A DNA stretch of 64,000 bases from Picosynechococcus sp. PCC 7117 (GCF_001693275.1 NZ_CP016477.1:310001-374000), one strand, 5' to 3'. Shown: positions 8,935 to 18,894, numbered from the stretch's first letter. Made by a program: numbers and translations. Notes: generated by a model from the letters alone, not told the origin.

Positions 8935-11637
8935 CTAATTCGCATCCGTAGACAGGGCTTCTGGATCTAAAAGTTCCACCTGACCCAGGCGACCGTCGAG
9001 GCGTACCCATTGGCCTGGTTGGAGAAGCTCAAGGGCCATGGTGACATTAGCAACCATTGGAATTTGGTGTTGGCGGGCCAAACTTGCCCCCTGGGAGAGC
9101 ATGCCCCCCTGGGTTGTGATAATGCCGCTGACCTCCTTGAGATGCTCTAGAAAATGTTCATCAATGTAGGTGGTCACCAAAATATCATTGGGACTCCAGG
9201 ACATGACCCGTTCCCCAGGTAAACAGCGATGGACACGGCCAATCACCGAGCCACTACTCACCGCTTGACCCTGGAGTTTTTGTAAAAAGCAACTACTCGA
9301 AACATCTTCTTTCGTGGTCAATTGACCGTAGATAATCTCTGGGGGAGGCCCCTGTTCTTGGTTTAAATTCATTTGCGATCGCCGATATTGAATTTTTAGC
9401 TGGAGGCGGGAAAACTCCTGGGATTGGGGGGCATTAATCAAGGCCTTTACCTCCGGGAGCTTGAGCCAAAAAATATCCTGGGGCTGCTCTAGATAACCTT
9501 GGTTTTGCCAAATCTGGGCGATCGCCAAAAAATGCCAGCGCAACTGGGCCAAGAACGTTTCACAAAGCCCCGTCACTACTTCCTGTTGACGGTAGATCTG
9601 CTGGAGTTGGCGCTGGGCGGAGCTAAGGTCAGGGGGAGAAATGGCGGTGCGCGGCTGGTTCACTAAATCCGTTAATTGTTGGCGGATCGTCCCCGAATCT
9701 TCTCGCCAGCGCCGCTGGGCCAACTCCCAAGGGAAATCTGCCCCATCCCCATGCTCCTTCAGCCACTGATTTAAACGACCAAATAAATGTTCACCATCGG
9801 GCAGCTCTGCGAGTTGGGCAAATAAAGCCGCCCGTGTAAAGGGTTCAACGGCCCCCTGGCGTGGTTCCCCTGTGGTGCGGAGGGTCCCCCGGATATCCAC
9901 GGCCAACTGATTGAGAGCTTGGAATTTGGGGGGGAGCGGCGGCAGAAAATGGGACAGCCCCGTGGTCAAACGGCGACGCCAAAGGATCACTTCCCCCCGG
10001 AGCCAATAGCCAAGCAGGAGTTCCAGTATCTCCGTGATTTGCTCGACATTTTGCACCAAATCCGCCAGGCTGAGGGTCGAAAGATCATTGCGGCTGATCA
10101 TTTTGATCGTTTTTAGCAGAGGGTAACAAAGGCGCTCCGCTTCCTGCTGAAACTCTGGGTACCATTGCCAATCCCAATGCAAATAGCGGTAACAAAACAG
10201 AGGATGGCGAAAGCTAAACAGCAGACACCCCAGTCGGGATTGGAGGTCGCTAAATTCAAAATTTTCCCGGCGACAGACCCGCTCCCAAAAGCTGCGATTG
10301 AGATAGCTATATCCCCGATGATGGGAAATCAAGGCGATGTTCTGGAGATTTTCGCGCCCTTCCCACAGGGCATCATAGATACTGGCGATCGCCCCTGGTG
10401 CCGTGACCTCTAATAGGGAGGCGCTCAAAGGGGATAAAGGTTTGGGGAAATGGCTCGCAATTTCTTCCCTCGTCCAGACCGGATGGAGATGATAGATCGG
10501 CCGCACCCGTAAAATCCAAATATCCTGGCCCGTAAAACACCATTCCAGGGCCTGGGGACTGCCCTGTTGATGTTCCAACTGACGGCTGAGGTGGGCCACT
10601 TCCTGCAAAATATCCAAGGGAGGATGGTTAGCATAGGGTTTCCCGCCCAGGGGCTGGGGTGAATCCAGACCGTAGTACAGCAAAAATTGGCCTTCTCCAA
10701 TCACGAGCGGCGTAATAAAATCTCGGACAACTTCCGTGAGGGGATCCTGGCGCTTGTAGGGGAGCGGCGGGCGACTGTAGGTAATGCCAGACCATTGCAC
10801 CGTGGGTTGGGCTTGCACCAGCAGTGCTTGTTTCCCCACTGCCGTTTGACTAAAGCCATTCACCAGGGCAACTTCCAAGGCTTCTGGGCTGGTGAGTTGC
10901 TCCGTGGGAATCTGAAATCTGGGAAGGACTTTTTCGCTGGAGAGACGCACCATATAAGGGCGATCGCCACTGGGTTTTAGTAAATCAACCAGTCGTTTAA
11001 AATCATCCCCTGGTTTTAGCACCCACCCCGGCAAAACAGGATAACCCAAATATTTCAATTGGCTGAGGGTCGCCGCATCCTGGCCCACTTGGGGACTACT
11101 GAGGCGCTGATCGAGGGAGAGAAAGCCGGATTCAGGCCGAAAAATTTGCCAAACTTGCCGACTATTTGTTGTCTGTTGACTTAACCAGCCCAGGAGTCCC
11201 CCCAGGGCGATCGCCGCGACCCAATAGCCCGGCACCGCACCGTGGCGGATCGTGAGAGCCACAAAAATCAAAGTCAAAACGGCCCAGATCCCCAGGCGAA
11301 TTTGTCGAAATACCGTCAAGCCCACCAAGCCAATAAAACTGACAATGGGCGTAATCTGCCAATCGTGGAGTAACAAGCCTCCCCACACCGCCGCAAAAGC
11401 CAGATCTTGGGTGCGCCAATAGCGGCCCATCATAAAAGCTAAAAGACTGATGAGTTCCCAAGGGGATTGGTACGGGAAAAAATACCGGGTGAAGAGCACC
11501 ACAATTATCCCCAGGAGACAATCTCCCAACAGTTGCCTAGGGGGATGGCGATCGCCCCAGGGCAAAATACAAACTGCACCGAGGATTGGGATTAAAGTGA
11601 AAATGAGTAGACAACCCCAGACCTGCGTCAATGTCAT
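8935..11637 (-). CDS. Membrane-anchored PEP-utilizing-enzyme-like protein lacking the phosphohistidine
   Basis: A 900-residue protein. Residues 1 to about 155 form several membrane helices. A PPDK_N-like ATP-grasp region covers about 185-385 (NLA-type start LKYLGYPVLPGWVL, then EWCFTGQDIWILRVRPI). A long middle region contains FPKPLSPLSASLLEV, reminiscent of rifampicin phosphotransferase and PEP-synthase-like proteins. The C-terminal swivelling domain covers about 790-890. The normal GGxxSHxA phosphohistidine motif reads GGMLSQGASLAR: residue 849 is Gln (CAG, minus strand of 9091-9093). Phosphoryl relay through that position is therefore not possible. The start overlaps the aminotransferase stop (ATGA). 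Function unknown. Confidence 0.75.
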   Translation of the reverse strand: MTLTQVWGCLLIFTLIPILGAVCILPWGDRHPPRQLLGDCLLGIIVVLFTRYFFPYQSPWELISLLAFMMGRYWRTQDLAFAAVWGGLLLHDWQITPIVSFIGLVGLTVFRQIRLGIWAVLTLIFVALTIRHGAVPGYWVAAIALGGLLGWLSQQTTNSRQVWQIFRPESGFLSLDQRLSSPQVGQDAATLSQLKYLGYPVLPGWVLKPGDDFKRLVDLLKPSGDRPYMVRLSSEKVLPRFQIPTEQLTSPEALEVALVNGFSQTAVGKQALLVQAQPTVQWSGITYSRPPLPYKRQDPLTEVVRDFITPLVIGEGQFLLYYGLDSPQPLGGKPYANHPPLDILQEVAHLSRQLEHQQGSPQALEWCFTGQDIWILRVRPIYHLHPVWTREEIASHFPKPLSPLSASLLEVTAPGAIASIYDALWEGRENLQNIALISHHRGYSYLNRSFWERVCRRENFEFSDLQSRLGCLLFSFRHPLFCYRYLHWDWQWYPEFQQEAERLCYPLLKTIKMISRNDLSTLSLADLVQNVEQITEILELLLGYWLRGEVILWRRRLTTGLSHFLPPLPPKFQALNQLAVDIRGTLRTTGEPRQGAVEPFTRAALFAQLAELPDGEHLFGRLNQWLKEHGDGADFPWELAQRRWREDSGTIRQQLTDLVNQPRTAISPPDLSSAQRQLQQIYRQQEVVTGLCETFLAQLRWHFLAIAQIWQNQGYLEQPQDIFWLKLPEVKALINAPQSQEFSRLQLKIQYRRSQMNLNQEQGPPPEIIYGQLTTKEDVSSSCFLQKLQGQAVSSGSVIGRVHRCLPGERVMSWSPNDILVTTYIDEHFLEHLKEVSGIITTQGGMLSQGASLARQHQIPMVANVTMALELLQPGQWVRLDGRLGQVELLDPEALSTDAN

Positions 11638-12812
11638 GGTTGTGGCGAAAGGAATGTTTGGATCCGGCGCACGGCTTCCCGCAGTACCGCTGGTTCCTGA
11701 ACGAGGGCAAAGCGGACATAGCCTTCCCCTGTTTTACCAAACCCTGATCCTGGCGACAGGGCAATGCCCGTTTGGGCCACTAATTGGGTACAAAATTCCA
11801 AAGAAGTTCCTGACCAAGCTTCTGGCAACTTGGCCCACACATAGAGGGTCGCCCCAGGCTTGGGTACAGACCAACCGTGGTCATTGAGGGCTTCGACGAG
11901 GGCATCCCGGCGGTCTTGGTAAACGCGCACATTTTCCGCGATGGTGGCTTGATCCCGTTGGAGAGCGGCGATCGCCCCGTTGAGAATCCCTTGGTATTGG
12001 TTAAAATCAACCACCGCCTTAATTTGGCGTAGGGCCGCAATCAGTTGGGCATTCCCCACCGCAAAGGCAGTACGAAAGCCTCCCATATTAAAGGACTTTG
12101 AAAAGGTAAAAAATTCAATGCTACAGGTTCTTTCCGGATCGGCCTGTAATACCGACGGTGGTGCCGTTTCCCCAGCAAAATAAATGTCGTTGTAGGGGAA
12201 ATCATGGATCAGCGCCAGATCATGGGCCTGGCAAAATGCTACTGCCCCTTGAAAAAAATCGAGCGTGGCGATCGCCGTCGTGGGATTGTGGGGATAACTG
12301 AGAATCATTAAGCGACTTTTTGCCAAAATATCCTGGGGGATCGTCGCGAATTTCGGCAAAAAATGATGTTCAGCGGTGAGGGGCATAAAGTAACTTTCGC
12401 CACCCGCCAGCGCCACCCCACCCGCATAGGAGGGATAGCCCGGATCCGGCAGCAGAGCATAGTCACCGGGGTCGAGCAAGGCCAGCGGCAGGTGGGCCGT
12501 CCCCTCCTGGGAACCAATCAGCGCCAAGACTTCAGTATCGGGATCAACGGCAACCCCATAACGCTCGGTGTACCAAGTGGCGATCGCCTCCCGAAAAGCC
12601 TGGGTATTGCGGTGGAGGACATACCCATGGGTTTGGGAGTCTGTTAATGCCTGGGCAATGGTTTCCGTGGCGATCGCTGAAGCAGGGAGATCAGAAGAGC
12701 CGAGGGATAGATCAATTAAATCCTGACCCGCTGCCACCGCCTTGGCCTTGGCCCGGTCCATATCTGCAAACACATTTGCCGAAAGCCGTGATAACCGCTG
12801 GGAAAAATGCAT
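11634..12812 (-). CDS. PLP-dependent class I/II aminotransferase (LL-DAP / succinyl-DAP aminotransferase-like)
   Basis: A 392-residue fold-type I aminotransferase. The PLP lysine is in FTFSKSFNMGGFR (about residue 237). The PLP-contacting motifs YPHNPTTAIA and LIHDFPYNDIYF are intact. N-terminal DLSLGSSDLP resembles the DapC/DAP-aminotransferase-like group, but the amino-acid substrate is not certain. Its stop overlaps the start of the 900-residue protein by four bases, so the two are translationally coupled. Thioredoxin lies 27 bp upstream on the same strand. Confidence 0.85.
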   Translation of the reverse strand: MHFSQRLSRLSANVFADMDRAKAKAVAAGQDLIDLSLGSSDLPASAIATETIAQALTDSQTHGYVLHRNTQAFREAIATWYTERYGVAVDPDTEVLALIGSQEGTAHLPLALLDPGDYALLPDPGYPSYAGGVALAGGESYFMPLTAEHHFLPKFATIPQDILAKSRLMILSYPHNPTTAIATLDFFQGAVAFCQAHDLALIHDFPYNDIYFAGETAPPSVLQADPERTCSIEFFTFSKSFNMGGFRTAFAVGNAQLIAALRQIKAVVDFNQYQGILNGAIAALQRDQATIAENVRVYQDRRDALVEALNDHGWSVPKPGATLYVWAKLPEAWSGTSLEFCTQLVAQTGIALSPGSGFGKTGEGYVRFALVQEPAVLREAVRRIQTFLSPQP

Positions 12813-12839
12813 AGGGGCAAATCAAATCGCTGAAAAATA

Positions 12840-13166
12840 TTACAGTTGGGCTTCAACAAAATCCTTAAGACCCTGCTTCGTAATCGCCCCCTCATGGCTC
12901 GCCACAACCTTCTGGGCCTTAAAAAAGCGCAGGGCCGGCACCCCCTCCACTTGGCATTGGGCAACGGCTTCCGGATTGGGGTCTACTTCGAGCTTAACGA
13001 CTTTTAGGCGATCGCCATACTCCTGGGCGGCCCAACTGACCGAGGGCGAAACTAACCGACAAGGCCCACACCAACTGGCCCAAAAATAGACCAAGATATC
13101 TTGATTGACGTTGAGGACTTCCTGCTCAAACTGGGAATCGGTAATTTCCAAAACGCTGCCACTCAC
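12840..13166 (-). CDS. trx: Thioredoxin
   Basis: A 108-residue thioredoxin with the redox site WCGPC at residues 32-36, the cis-proline segment GVPALRFFKAQK, and normal length. It reduces disulfides in the cytoplasm. GTG start at 13166 (GTGAGTGGCAGC). Charged surface residues differ from the usual m-type, so it may be one of several paralogues. It is first in a row with the aminotransferase and the PEP-utilizing-like gene. Confidence 0.92.
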   Translation of the reverse strand: MSGSVLEITDSQFEQEVLNVNQDILVYFWASWCGPCRLVSPSVSWAAQEYGDRLKVVKLEVDPNPEAVAQCQVEGVPALRFFKAQKVVASHEGAITKQGLKDFVEAQL

Positions 13167-13377
13167 AGGGGGTGAACTCCTTGATTACTTACAAAATGAA
13201 GACAGTTCCTTACGTTAACAGTTTTCGGCGATCGCTGGATCAATGGATTTACGAACAGCCACAAAACTCCATAAGCGAGCCAGGTAGGAATTCTTTGGAC
13301 TTCTACCCAGCCAAGTAATCTGTTTGTAAGGTTTCAAGACCCAAAAACCGGGATAAAGCCCCCCTCAAGGCAAGACC

Positions 13378-14181
13378 CTAGAGATTTTTCATTTGGGTGC
13401 GTAGGGCCTCCAGCTCAGCATCCACCGCCGCAAAATCAGCATCCGTTGGTTCGGGAGTTTCGACGGGAGTATCGGATACTTCTTCCATTTCATCCACCAT
13501 CTTGGCCGCTTCTAGGGCTGGTGCTTCCTGGGAAGCCGCTTTGAGCATCGCCAACTCATCATCAATGGAATTGGAGGCTTCGAGTTGGGCAAATTCTTGA
13601 TCTAAACTGGCACTGCCCAAGACATTGGTTGCTTCAGATTGGGCTTCGAGTTCCATGATTTTGTCCTCCATCCGCTCGAAGGCACTCATCGCACTGCTGG
13701 TGTCGATGTTGTTCATGGTGCTCTGAAGTTGGGCATTCGCTTTCGCAGCGTTGGCCCGGGCCTTAAGCATATCTTTCTTGGTTTTGGCCTCTTGGATTTT
13801 GCTTTCTAGGGCAAGGAGGTTTTCCTTGAGGGTTTTTACCTGGGCATTTTGTTGGGTCAGTTGCTGTTGGAGGACTGCTGCGGTGTCCGCAAAGGTTTTT
13901 TTCCGGACTAGGGCTTCCCGGGCAAGATCTTCTCGACCGTTCTTAATGGCTAATTCTGCTTTCTTTTGCCAAGTGGTCGCTTCGGTTTGGTTTTTGATCA
14001 GCTGTTGCTCAGTTTTTTTCTGGGCGGCGATCGCCCGGGCCACCGACTGGCGTAATTGCACCAAACTTTCCCCCATATCGGCAACGGCCTGTTCCAATAT
14101 TTTTTCGGGGTCTTCGGCCTTACTGACCATATCATTGAGGTTGGCTTTAACAACACGACCAAGACGATCTAAAAATCCCAT
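13378..14181 (-). CDS. vipp1: PspA/IM30 family membrane-maintenance protein (Vipp1)
   Basis: A 267-residue helical coiled-coil protein. The N-terminal amphipathic helix (MGFLDRLGRVVKANLNDMV) and SKAEDPEKILEQAV are hallmarks of IM30/PspA. The C-terminal extension after about residue 220, which separates Vipp1 from bacterial PspA, is present, supporting a thylakoid-biogenesis role. Vipp1 forms ESCRT-III-like rings on membranes. ATG start at 14181. It is monocistronic, with 211 bp to thioredoxin downstream and a long gap upstream. Confidence 0.93.
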   Translation of the reverse strand: MGFLDRLGRVVKANLNDMVSKAEDPEKILEQAVADMGESLVQLRQSVARAIAAQKKTEQQLIKNQTEATTWQKKAELAIKNGREDLAREALVRKKTFADTAAVLQQQLTQQNAQVKTLKENLLALESKIQEAKTKKDMLKARANAAKANAQLQSTMNNIDTSSAMSAFERMEDKIMELEAQSEATNVLGSASLDQEFAQLEASNSIDDELAMLKAASQEAPALEAAKMVDEMEEVSDTPVETPEPTDADFAAVDAELEALRTQMKNL

Positions 14182-14735
14182 GATGCTATATCTCTATACG
14201 TGATTGAGTGCAATTTAAACTGTGACTTACTCTGGCAAAGGGGTAAGCATACTCCTTTACATTTTAATCACTCCTTTGGTTTTCTATGGTAGTCGCTTCT
14301 ACTGCTTGGGTCATTGGCTAAGAAGCTCGTCGGGTGTGAATGCCCAAAGGAAAGCTGTATTCACCCGCAAAAGTTGCATTTTGGTGTAGTTGGTGGTCAA
14401 TGCGAGTTCGATTTTCTAAGTTTAATTTTTAAGACCACACTGCTATCTTGGCTGGTTTTCGTATTATTTTGAGATTAGTAAAACAAAATATGACGATATC
14501 TAATCAATATCTAACCAATGGGGTAAAGCCTAAATAGGTTATTGTAAGATAGTGACTTTCCTGGAAAAATCATCCTCGTGAAAATTCAGCACCAGTTGTA
14601 AATCGAAGGGATATAGATTCCTGATATCGATGCAAGTAGGCGAGTAACGGCCACTTTTCAAGGGAAAAGCCTGGGGTGAAAAAGCGAGATTGCAAGTGAA
14701 TTTGGCCTGACTTCCCCAACTGTCGCGACTAAACT
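14182..14735. other. Long intergenic gap between vipp1 and the receiver kinase
   Basis: About 550 bp without a convincing gene. It must hold the divergent promoters of vipp1 (minus) and the receiver-kinase gene (plus). I saw no strong hairpin, riboswitch or RNA gene; AT-rich stretches near 14470-14550 are the likeliest promoter area. Confidence 0.4.
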
Positions 14736-15909
14736 ATGCACTTATGATGATCTACATATTCTGCTCATTGAAGATAATTTGGCGGAAGCTGAATTGTTAG
14801 GGGATCTACTGGCAGATATTGAGATGGTGCAGTGCGATATTGTGCATTTTGCCCACCTCGAAAAGGCGATCGCCTGTCTCGAAGACCAAACCTTTGACGT
14901 GATTTTGCTCGATTTGAGCTTGCCCGACAGCCAAGGCCTCAGCTCCCTCCCGATGCTGATGGGCATTGCTCCGGACGTTCCCATTGTGGTGCTGACGAAT
15001 ACCAATGATGCCGAGTTAGCCCTCGAAGCGGTGCACCAAGGGGCTCAGGATTATTTAATCAAAAAAAATATCGCCTTTGACCAAGAGACATTACTCCGCT
15101 CAATTCTCTACGCCATCGAACGCAAGCGGAATCAACAGGCCCTCAAGTTAGCCAACGAGCGACTCCGGCAAGAGATGAAGGCCCGCGAAGCAATGCAGCT
15201 CAAACTTGAACAATCCAACCAGGAGCTTGAACAATTTGCCTACATTGCCTCCCACGATTTGAAGCAACCCTTAGCGAGTATTTACTCTTGGTCTCAACTG
15301 CTCCAGGTGCGCTACGGCAATTGTCTGGATGAAAAAGGGAGTAGTTACCTCAATGCGATCCAAGATTCCGTGCGCCAGATGACCCAGCTCATTGAAGATC
15401 TTTTAACCTATTCGCGGGTCGATCGAGTAGAAAATACGGCGGTGGATGTGGATTGTAATTTGATCGTCCATCAGGTTTGTAATCGACTCAGTTCGGCGAT
15501 CGCCCAACAAAGCGCCAAACTCACCATTGATTCCTTGCCTACCATCCAGGGAAATCCCCTACAAATCAGTCAAATTTTCCAAAATTTAATCGAAAATGCC
15601 CTCAAGTATTGCCGGGAAGAGGTGCCCCCCCAGATTCGGATCAGTGCCGTCCAAAACGATAACCACTGGGTTTTTAGCTGCCACGACAATGGCATTGGCA
15701 TTGAAGCCGATTATTTTGAGCAAATTTTCTACGCTTTTAAACGCCTCCATTCCCAGAGTCAATATTCCGGGACAGGCATTGGCCTCGCTGTCTGTAAAAA
15801 AATTGTGCGCCGTTATGGTGGTGAAATTTGGTTGACTTCTACCTTTGGTGAAGGCTCTACTTTTTACTTTTCCTTTCCGATGCAATCTTCCTCCAAGGAC
15901 AATGCCTAG
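14736..15909 (+). CDS. Response regulator/histidine kinase hybrid with a disrupted or non-standard start
   Basis: Domain order is receiver, coiled-coil linker, HisKA, HATPase. The receiver shows the acidic pocket LLIEDN, phospho-acceptor Asp in VILLDLSLPDS, Thr in VVLTNTND and Lys in DYLIKKNI. The kinase shows H-box YIASHDLKQPLAS, N-box NLIENALKYC, DNGIGIE and GTGIGLAVCK. The first in-frame standard start is TTG at 14779, but it falls after the LLIEDN pocket, so it cannot be the true start. The pocket frame is open back to 14680 without ATG, GTG or TTG. Deleting C14739 would join ATG 14736 to the frame (M-T-Y-D-D-L-H-I-L-L-I-E-D-N). Signal and partner are unknown. Confidence 0.8.
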
Positions 15910-15998
15910 GAAGCAGCTCTAGGGTATCTGCGAGGGAGTTTGATCAAGTTACAATAAAGCTGACCCAGACCTAGTTGATTTCACCTGATACAGACACC

Positions 15999-17252
15999 GT
16001 GACTATTTCTCCCATTTCTCCCCAAGACACTACCTTTAACCCCAATCAACCCGATGCCTTTGGGCGTTTTGGGAAATATGGTGGTAAATATGTGCCTGAA
16101 ACCTTGATGCCCGCTTTGGCTGAATTAGAAGCGGCCTATGCCCAGTATCGTAACGACCCGACTTTTCAAGCAGAATTAGCTGGACTATTAAAGGATTATG
16201 TTGGTCGTCCCAGTCCTCTTTATTTCGCGGAACGACTGACGGCTCGCTATGCTCGCCCCGATGGTTCTGGCCCGCAAATTTACCTGAAACGGGAGGATCT
16301 CAACCACACGGGTGCCCACAAAATCAATAATGCGATCGCCCAGGCCCTCCTCGCCAAACGTATGGGCAAAAAACGCATCATCGCCGAAACTGGTGCGGGT
16401 CAACATGGCGTTGCCACAGCGACGGTCTGTGCCCGGTTTGGGCTGGAATGCATTATCTATATGGGGGTGCAGGACATGGAACGCCAAGCCCTCAACGTCT
16501 TCCGGATGAAATTATTAGGAGCCACCGTCCAACCCGTAGAAGCGGGCACTGGAACCCTCAAAGATGCCACCTCCGAAGCCATTCGGGACTGGGTAACAAA
16601 TGTAGAGACAACCCACTATATCCTCGGTTCCGTAGCTGGCCCCCACCCCTACCCGATGATGGTGCGAGATTTCCACGCGATCATTGGTGCCGAAACTCGC
16701 CAACAATGTGCAGAAAAGTGGGGTGGCCTCCCGGATATTCTGATTGCCTGTGTGGGCGGTGGCTCCAATGCCATGGGGCTTTTCCACGAATTTGTTAAAG
16801 ATTCGACCGTGCGCTTGATTGGCGTTGAGGCCGAAGGGTCTGGGATCACCAGTGGTCACCACGCCGCTACCCTCACCCAAGGGAAACCAGGGGTCCTACA
16901 TGGGGCCATGAGCTACCTATTGCAAGACACCGAAGGCCAAGTCGTCGAGGCCCATTCCATCAGTGCGGGCTTAGATTACCCTGGCGTCGGCCCGGAACAC
17001 AGCTACCTCAAAGATACTTGTCGGGCTGAATATTACAGTGTCACTGACCAAGATGCAGTGGCTGCCTTCCGACGGGTGTCCGAGTTAGAAGGAATTATTC
17101 CCGCCCTGGAAACCTCCCATGCCTTTGCTTATTTAGAAACCCTTTGTCCCCAGTTGTCGGGTAGTCCGCGCATTGTGATCAATAGTTCTGGTCGGGGCGA
17201 TAAGGATGTACAAACGGTGGCAAAATATCTCGATCGCCATGGTTGGGACTAG
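15999..17252 (+). CDS. trpB: Tryptophan synthase beta chain
   Basis: About 417 residues. It begins with the family block [20 protein letters not shown]. The PLP lysine is in [10 protein letters not shown], the catalytic Glu region in [11 protein letters not shown], and the phosphate loop is GGGSNAMG. It condenses indole with serine to give tryptophan. I prefer GTG at 15999; TTG at 15975 would add eight residues and neither has a clear ribosome site. It is monocistronic, with no trpA nearby, which is usual in cyanobacteria. A terminator follows. Confidence 0.96.
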   Translation: MTISPISPQDTTFNPNQPDAFGRFGKYGGKYVPETLMPALAELEAAYAQYRNDPTFQAELAGLLKDYVGRPSPLYFAERLTARYARPDGSGPQIYLKREDLNHTGAHKINNAIAQALLAKRMGKKRIIAETGAGQHGVATATVCARFGLECIIYMGVQDMERQALNVFRMKLLGATVQPVEAGTGTLKDATSEAIRDWVTNVETTHYILGSVAGPHPYPMMVRDFHAIIGAETRQQCAEKWGGLPDILIACVGGGSNAMGLFHEFVKDSTVRLIGVEAEGSGITSGHHAATLTQGKPGVLHGAMSYLLQDTEGQVVEAHSISAGLDYPGVGPEHSYLKDTCRAEYYSVTDQDAVAAFRRVSELEGIIPALETSHAFAYLETLCPQLSGSPRIVINSSGRGDKDVQTVAKYLDRHGWD

Positions 17253-17290
17253 AGAAATTCGAGATTAAAGTCTAAATTACGGTAAATAAC

Positions 17291-17321
17291 GAGGGGGATT
17301 GATTGTAATCCCTCTTTTTTT
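17291..17321 (+). terminator. trpB intrinsic terminator
   Basis: GGGATT / AATCCC stem with loop GATTGT, followed by CTC and a run of seven or more T, about 40 bp past the trpB stop. Confidence 0.8.
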
Positions 17322-17325
17322 GTGG

Positions 17326-17985
17326 CTACCAATGAATCTGACTCAGGATGTAGCGGAGTCGGTCGTAGTCGTCCTTGAGGAGGGTGCTGATCATGCGACC
17401 CACATCCACTAACCATTGGCGATCGCCTTTTCGCAGTCGGTAGACTTCCCGCACTGCTGCCGCCATGAGGGATTCTGGGGGCACCCAATTCACCTGCAAA
17501 AGCACCCGGAGAAACTCTAATCTGTCGGTGAAGTGAATAATTTCGTCCGGCTCGCAATGGTAAACCGATTGGTGAATTTGGGGGGGACGGGGCGGTAAAT
17601 ATTGAAACACTTCGCCCCGCCGACCATTGCGGCGATTACTGGGAATTTCAAAACCGACGATGGCCGCCCGAAACTCTGTTTTGAGCATCGCAAAAATTTG
17701 CGGCTGTTGTTCTCGCAACTCTTCGAGGCTCATCCCCAAGGCCCTGGCCCGATGGACTGAATCAATGGGGGCCGTGGTGACATAGGTAACGACCCCGTAG
17801 ACGATGTTGCCTGATTCTTCGTCATAGGATTTTACCCAACTGCCAAAGGGGGGCATCACTGGGAAGCTGAGGTCTTCCGGCTCCAAACATTGGGCAGTAA
17901 ACTCAGTGGTGGCAGTTTCAATGACCTCGGCAATGTGATCGGGGTGGCGATCGCCAGGGGAAAATTGGGGCAAGGGCAGACGCAT
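17326..17985 (-). CDS. HAS-barrel domain protein, conserved in cyanobacteria
   Basis: About 219 residues. The N-terminal half (FGSWVKSYDEESGNIVYGVVTYVTTAPIDS) looks like the small beta-barrel found at the start of HerA/ATP-synthase-type proteins (HAS barrel), here without the ATPase. The rest is alpha-helical and holds ESLMAAAVREVYRLRKGDRQWLVDVGRMIS. I know no proven function. It sits just downstream of ndhS on the same strand, so co-transcription is likely. ATG 17985 is used; a TTG four codons upstream is possible. Confidence 0.7.
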   Translation of the reverse strand: MRLPLPQFSPGDRHPDHIAEVIETATTEFTAQCLEPEDLSFPVMPPFGSWVKSYDEESGNIVYGVVTYVTTAPIDSVHRARALGMSLEELREQQPQIFAMLKTEFRAAIVGFEIPSNRRNGRRGEVFQYLPPRPPQIHQSVYHCEPDEIIHFTDRLEFLRVLLQVNWVPPESLMAAAVREVYRLRKGDRQWLVDVGRMISTLLKDDYDRLRYILSQIHW

Positions 17986-18003
17986 AGGACGAGCCAAAGG
18001 GAC

Positions 18004-18174
18004 TTATTTCGTGACTTCAAGCTCCGCGAGGTTAAAGGTAATCAGTTTATCCCAGTTCCCCCCTTCAAAAAGAACTGCTGCCCGACCATCACTGACCCGT
18101 TGGACGAGGCCCTTAAACCGATAAAAGGTGTCATCGGGGTTGATTACGCGCACCGTGCTACCAGGGAGAATCAT
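18004..18174 (-). CDS. ndhS: NAD(P)H-quinone oxidoreductase subunit S
   Basis: A small protein of about 56 residues with an SH3-like fold: [44 protein letters not shown]. This matches cyanobacterial NdhS (Ssl0352 type), the peripheral subunit that helps form the ferredoxin-docking site of photosynthetic NDH-1. ATG 18174 follows GGA at a short spacing; a GTG at 18192 would add six residues. No other ndh genes are near, as expected for this scattered subunit. Confidence 0.88.
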   Translation of the reverse strand: MILPGSTVRVINPDDTFYRFKGLVQRVSDGRAAVLFEGGNWDKLITFNLAELEVTK

Positions 18175-18228
18175 CGCTTCCAAACCTTTCACTGAAATGA
18201 CTAAGAAATTTTACCTATCATAGCGCGT

Positions 18229-18894
18229 TCAATTGGCGTTACTCGCCGAATCTGTCAGGCGATCGCCTTCGTTATTGAGTTGGGGTAGGGATTCTGGAAA
18301 GTAGATCGTGCGAATATCTGTCGGCAACTCTTCTAAAATCAATTGACGCCCTTGGTTAAGCCAATTCTCCACATCCTCAACGGTCAAATACTCTCTCTCG
18401 GCCTGGAGATGGGCAGAAATGCGGGTCGAGCTCCAGTGAAAATGATCCGCGAGCACCACAATCAACCGGGGCAGTGGCGGAACTAAATCCAAGGCTTGTT
18501 CCAGGTAACACCACAGGGGCGGCGTTGTCCGCTTAATGTCATAGTTAATGCTGGCCACCGGCGGAATCTCAAACTGATCCTGGTAGGCCGTTGCCACTTC
18601 CAAAAGCCACTGCTGTAAAGATTGAAACCCTTGGGCTTCTAAATCGAGGGTGCGCATTTCGTGGAAAATTTGCCGCCAGGTCAGGGCAAAAAGATAGTCC
18701 GTCTGCACAGGCGATCGCCCCCCATGGCCAACGAGCGTGTACACCAACGGCGCATATCGACAAAAAATCCCTGTGAAGTATTTCCCTTGATCAGAATAGC
18801 GTTGACAAAAAGTCAGCAGATCCGAATCGCTATAATGATTGAGGGCCAAAATCAGTGGATGATTGGTTTCAGAAAAACTCGGAATCTGAATCAT
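18229..18894 (-). CDS. Sigma-70 region-2-like protein, uncertain
   Basis: About 221 residues. The segment FCRYAPLVYTLVGHGGRSPVQTDYLFALTWRQIFHEM resembles sigma-70 region 2 of ECF-type factors (YxPLVYxL ... D-Y-L ... W). The C-terminal half (STRISAHLQAEREYLTVEDVENWLNQGRQLILEELP) could be a degenerate region 4 or a separate helical domain. I cannot tell whether it still binds core polymerase. ATG 18894; a TTG at 18903 is an alternative. The only small gap to a neighbour is the 36-54 bp to ndhS. Confidence 0.5.
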   Translation of the reverse strand: MIQIPSFSETNHPLILALNHYSDSDLLTFCQRYSDQGKYFTGIFCRYAPLVYTLVGHGGRSPVQTDYLFALTWRQIFHEMRTLDLEAQGFQSLQQWLLEVATAYQDQFEIPPVASINYDIKRTTPPLWCYLEQALDLVPPLPRLIVVLADHFHWSSTRISAHLQAEREYLTVEDVENWLNQGRQLILEELPTDIRTIYFPESLPQLNNEGDRLTDSASNAN

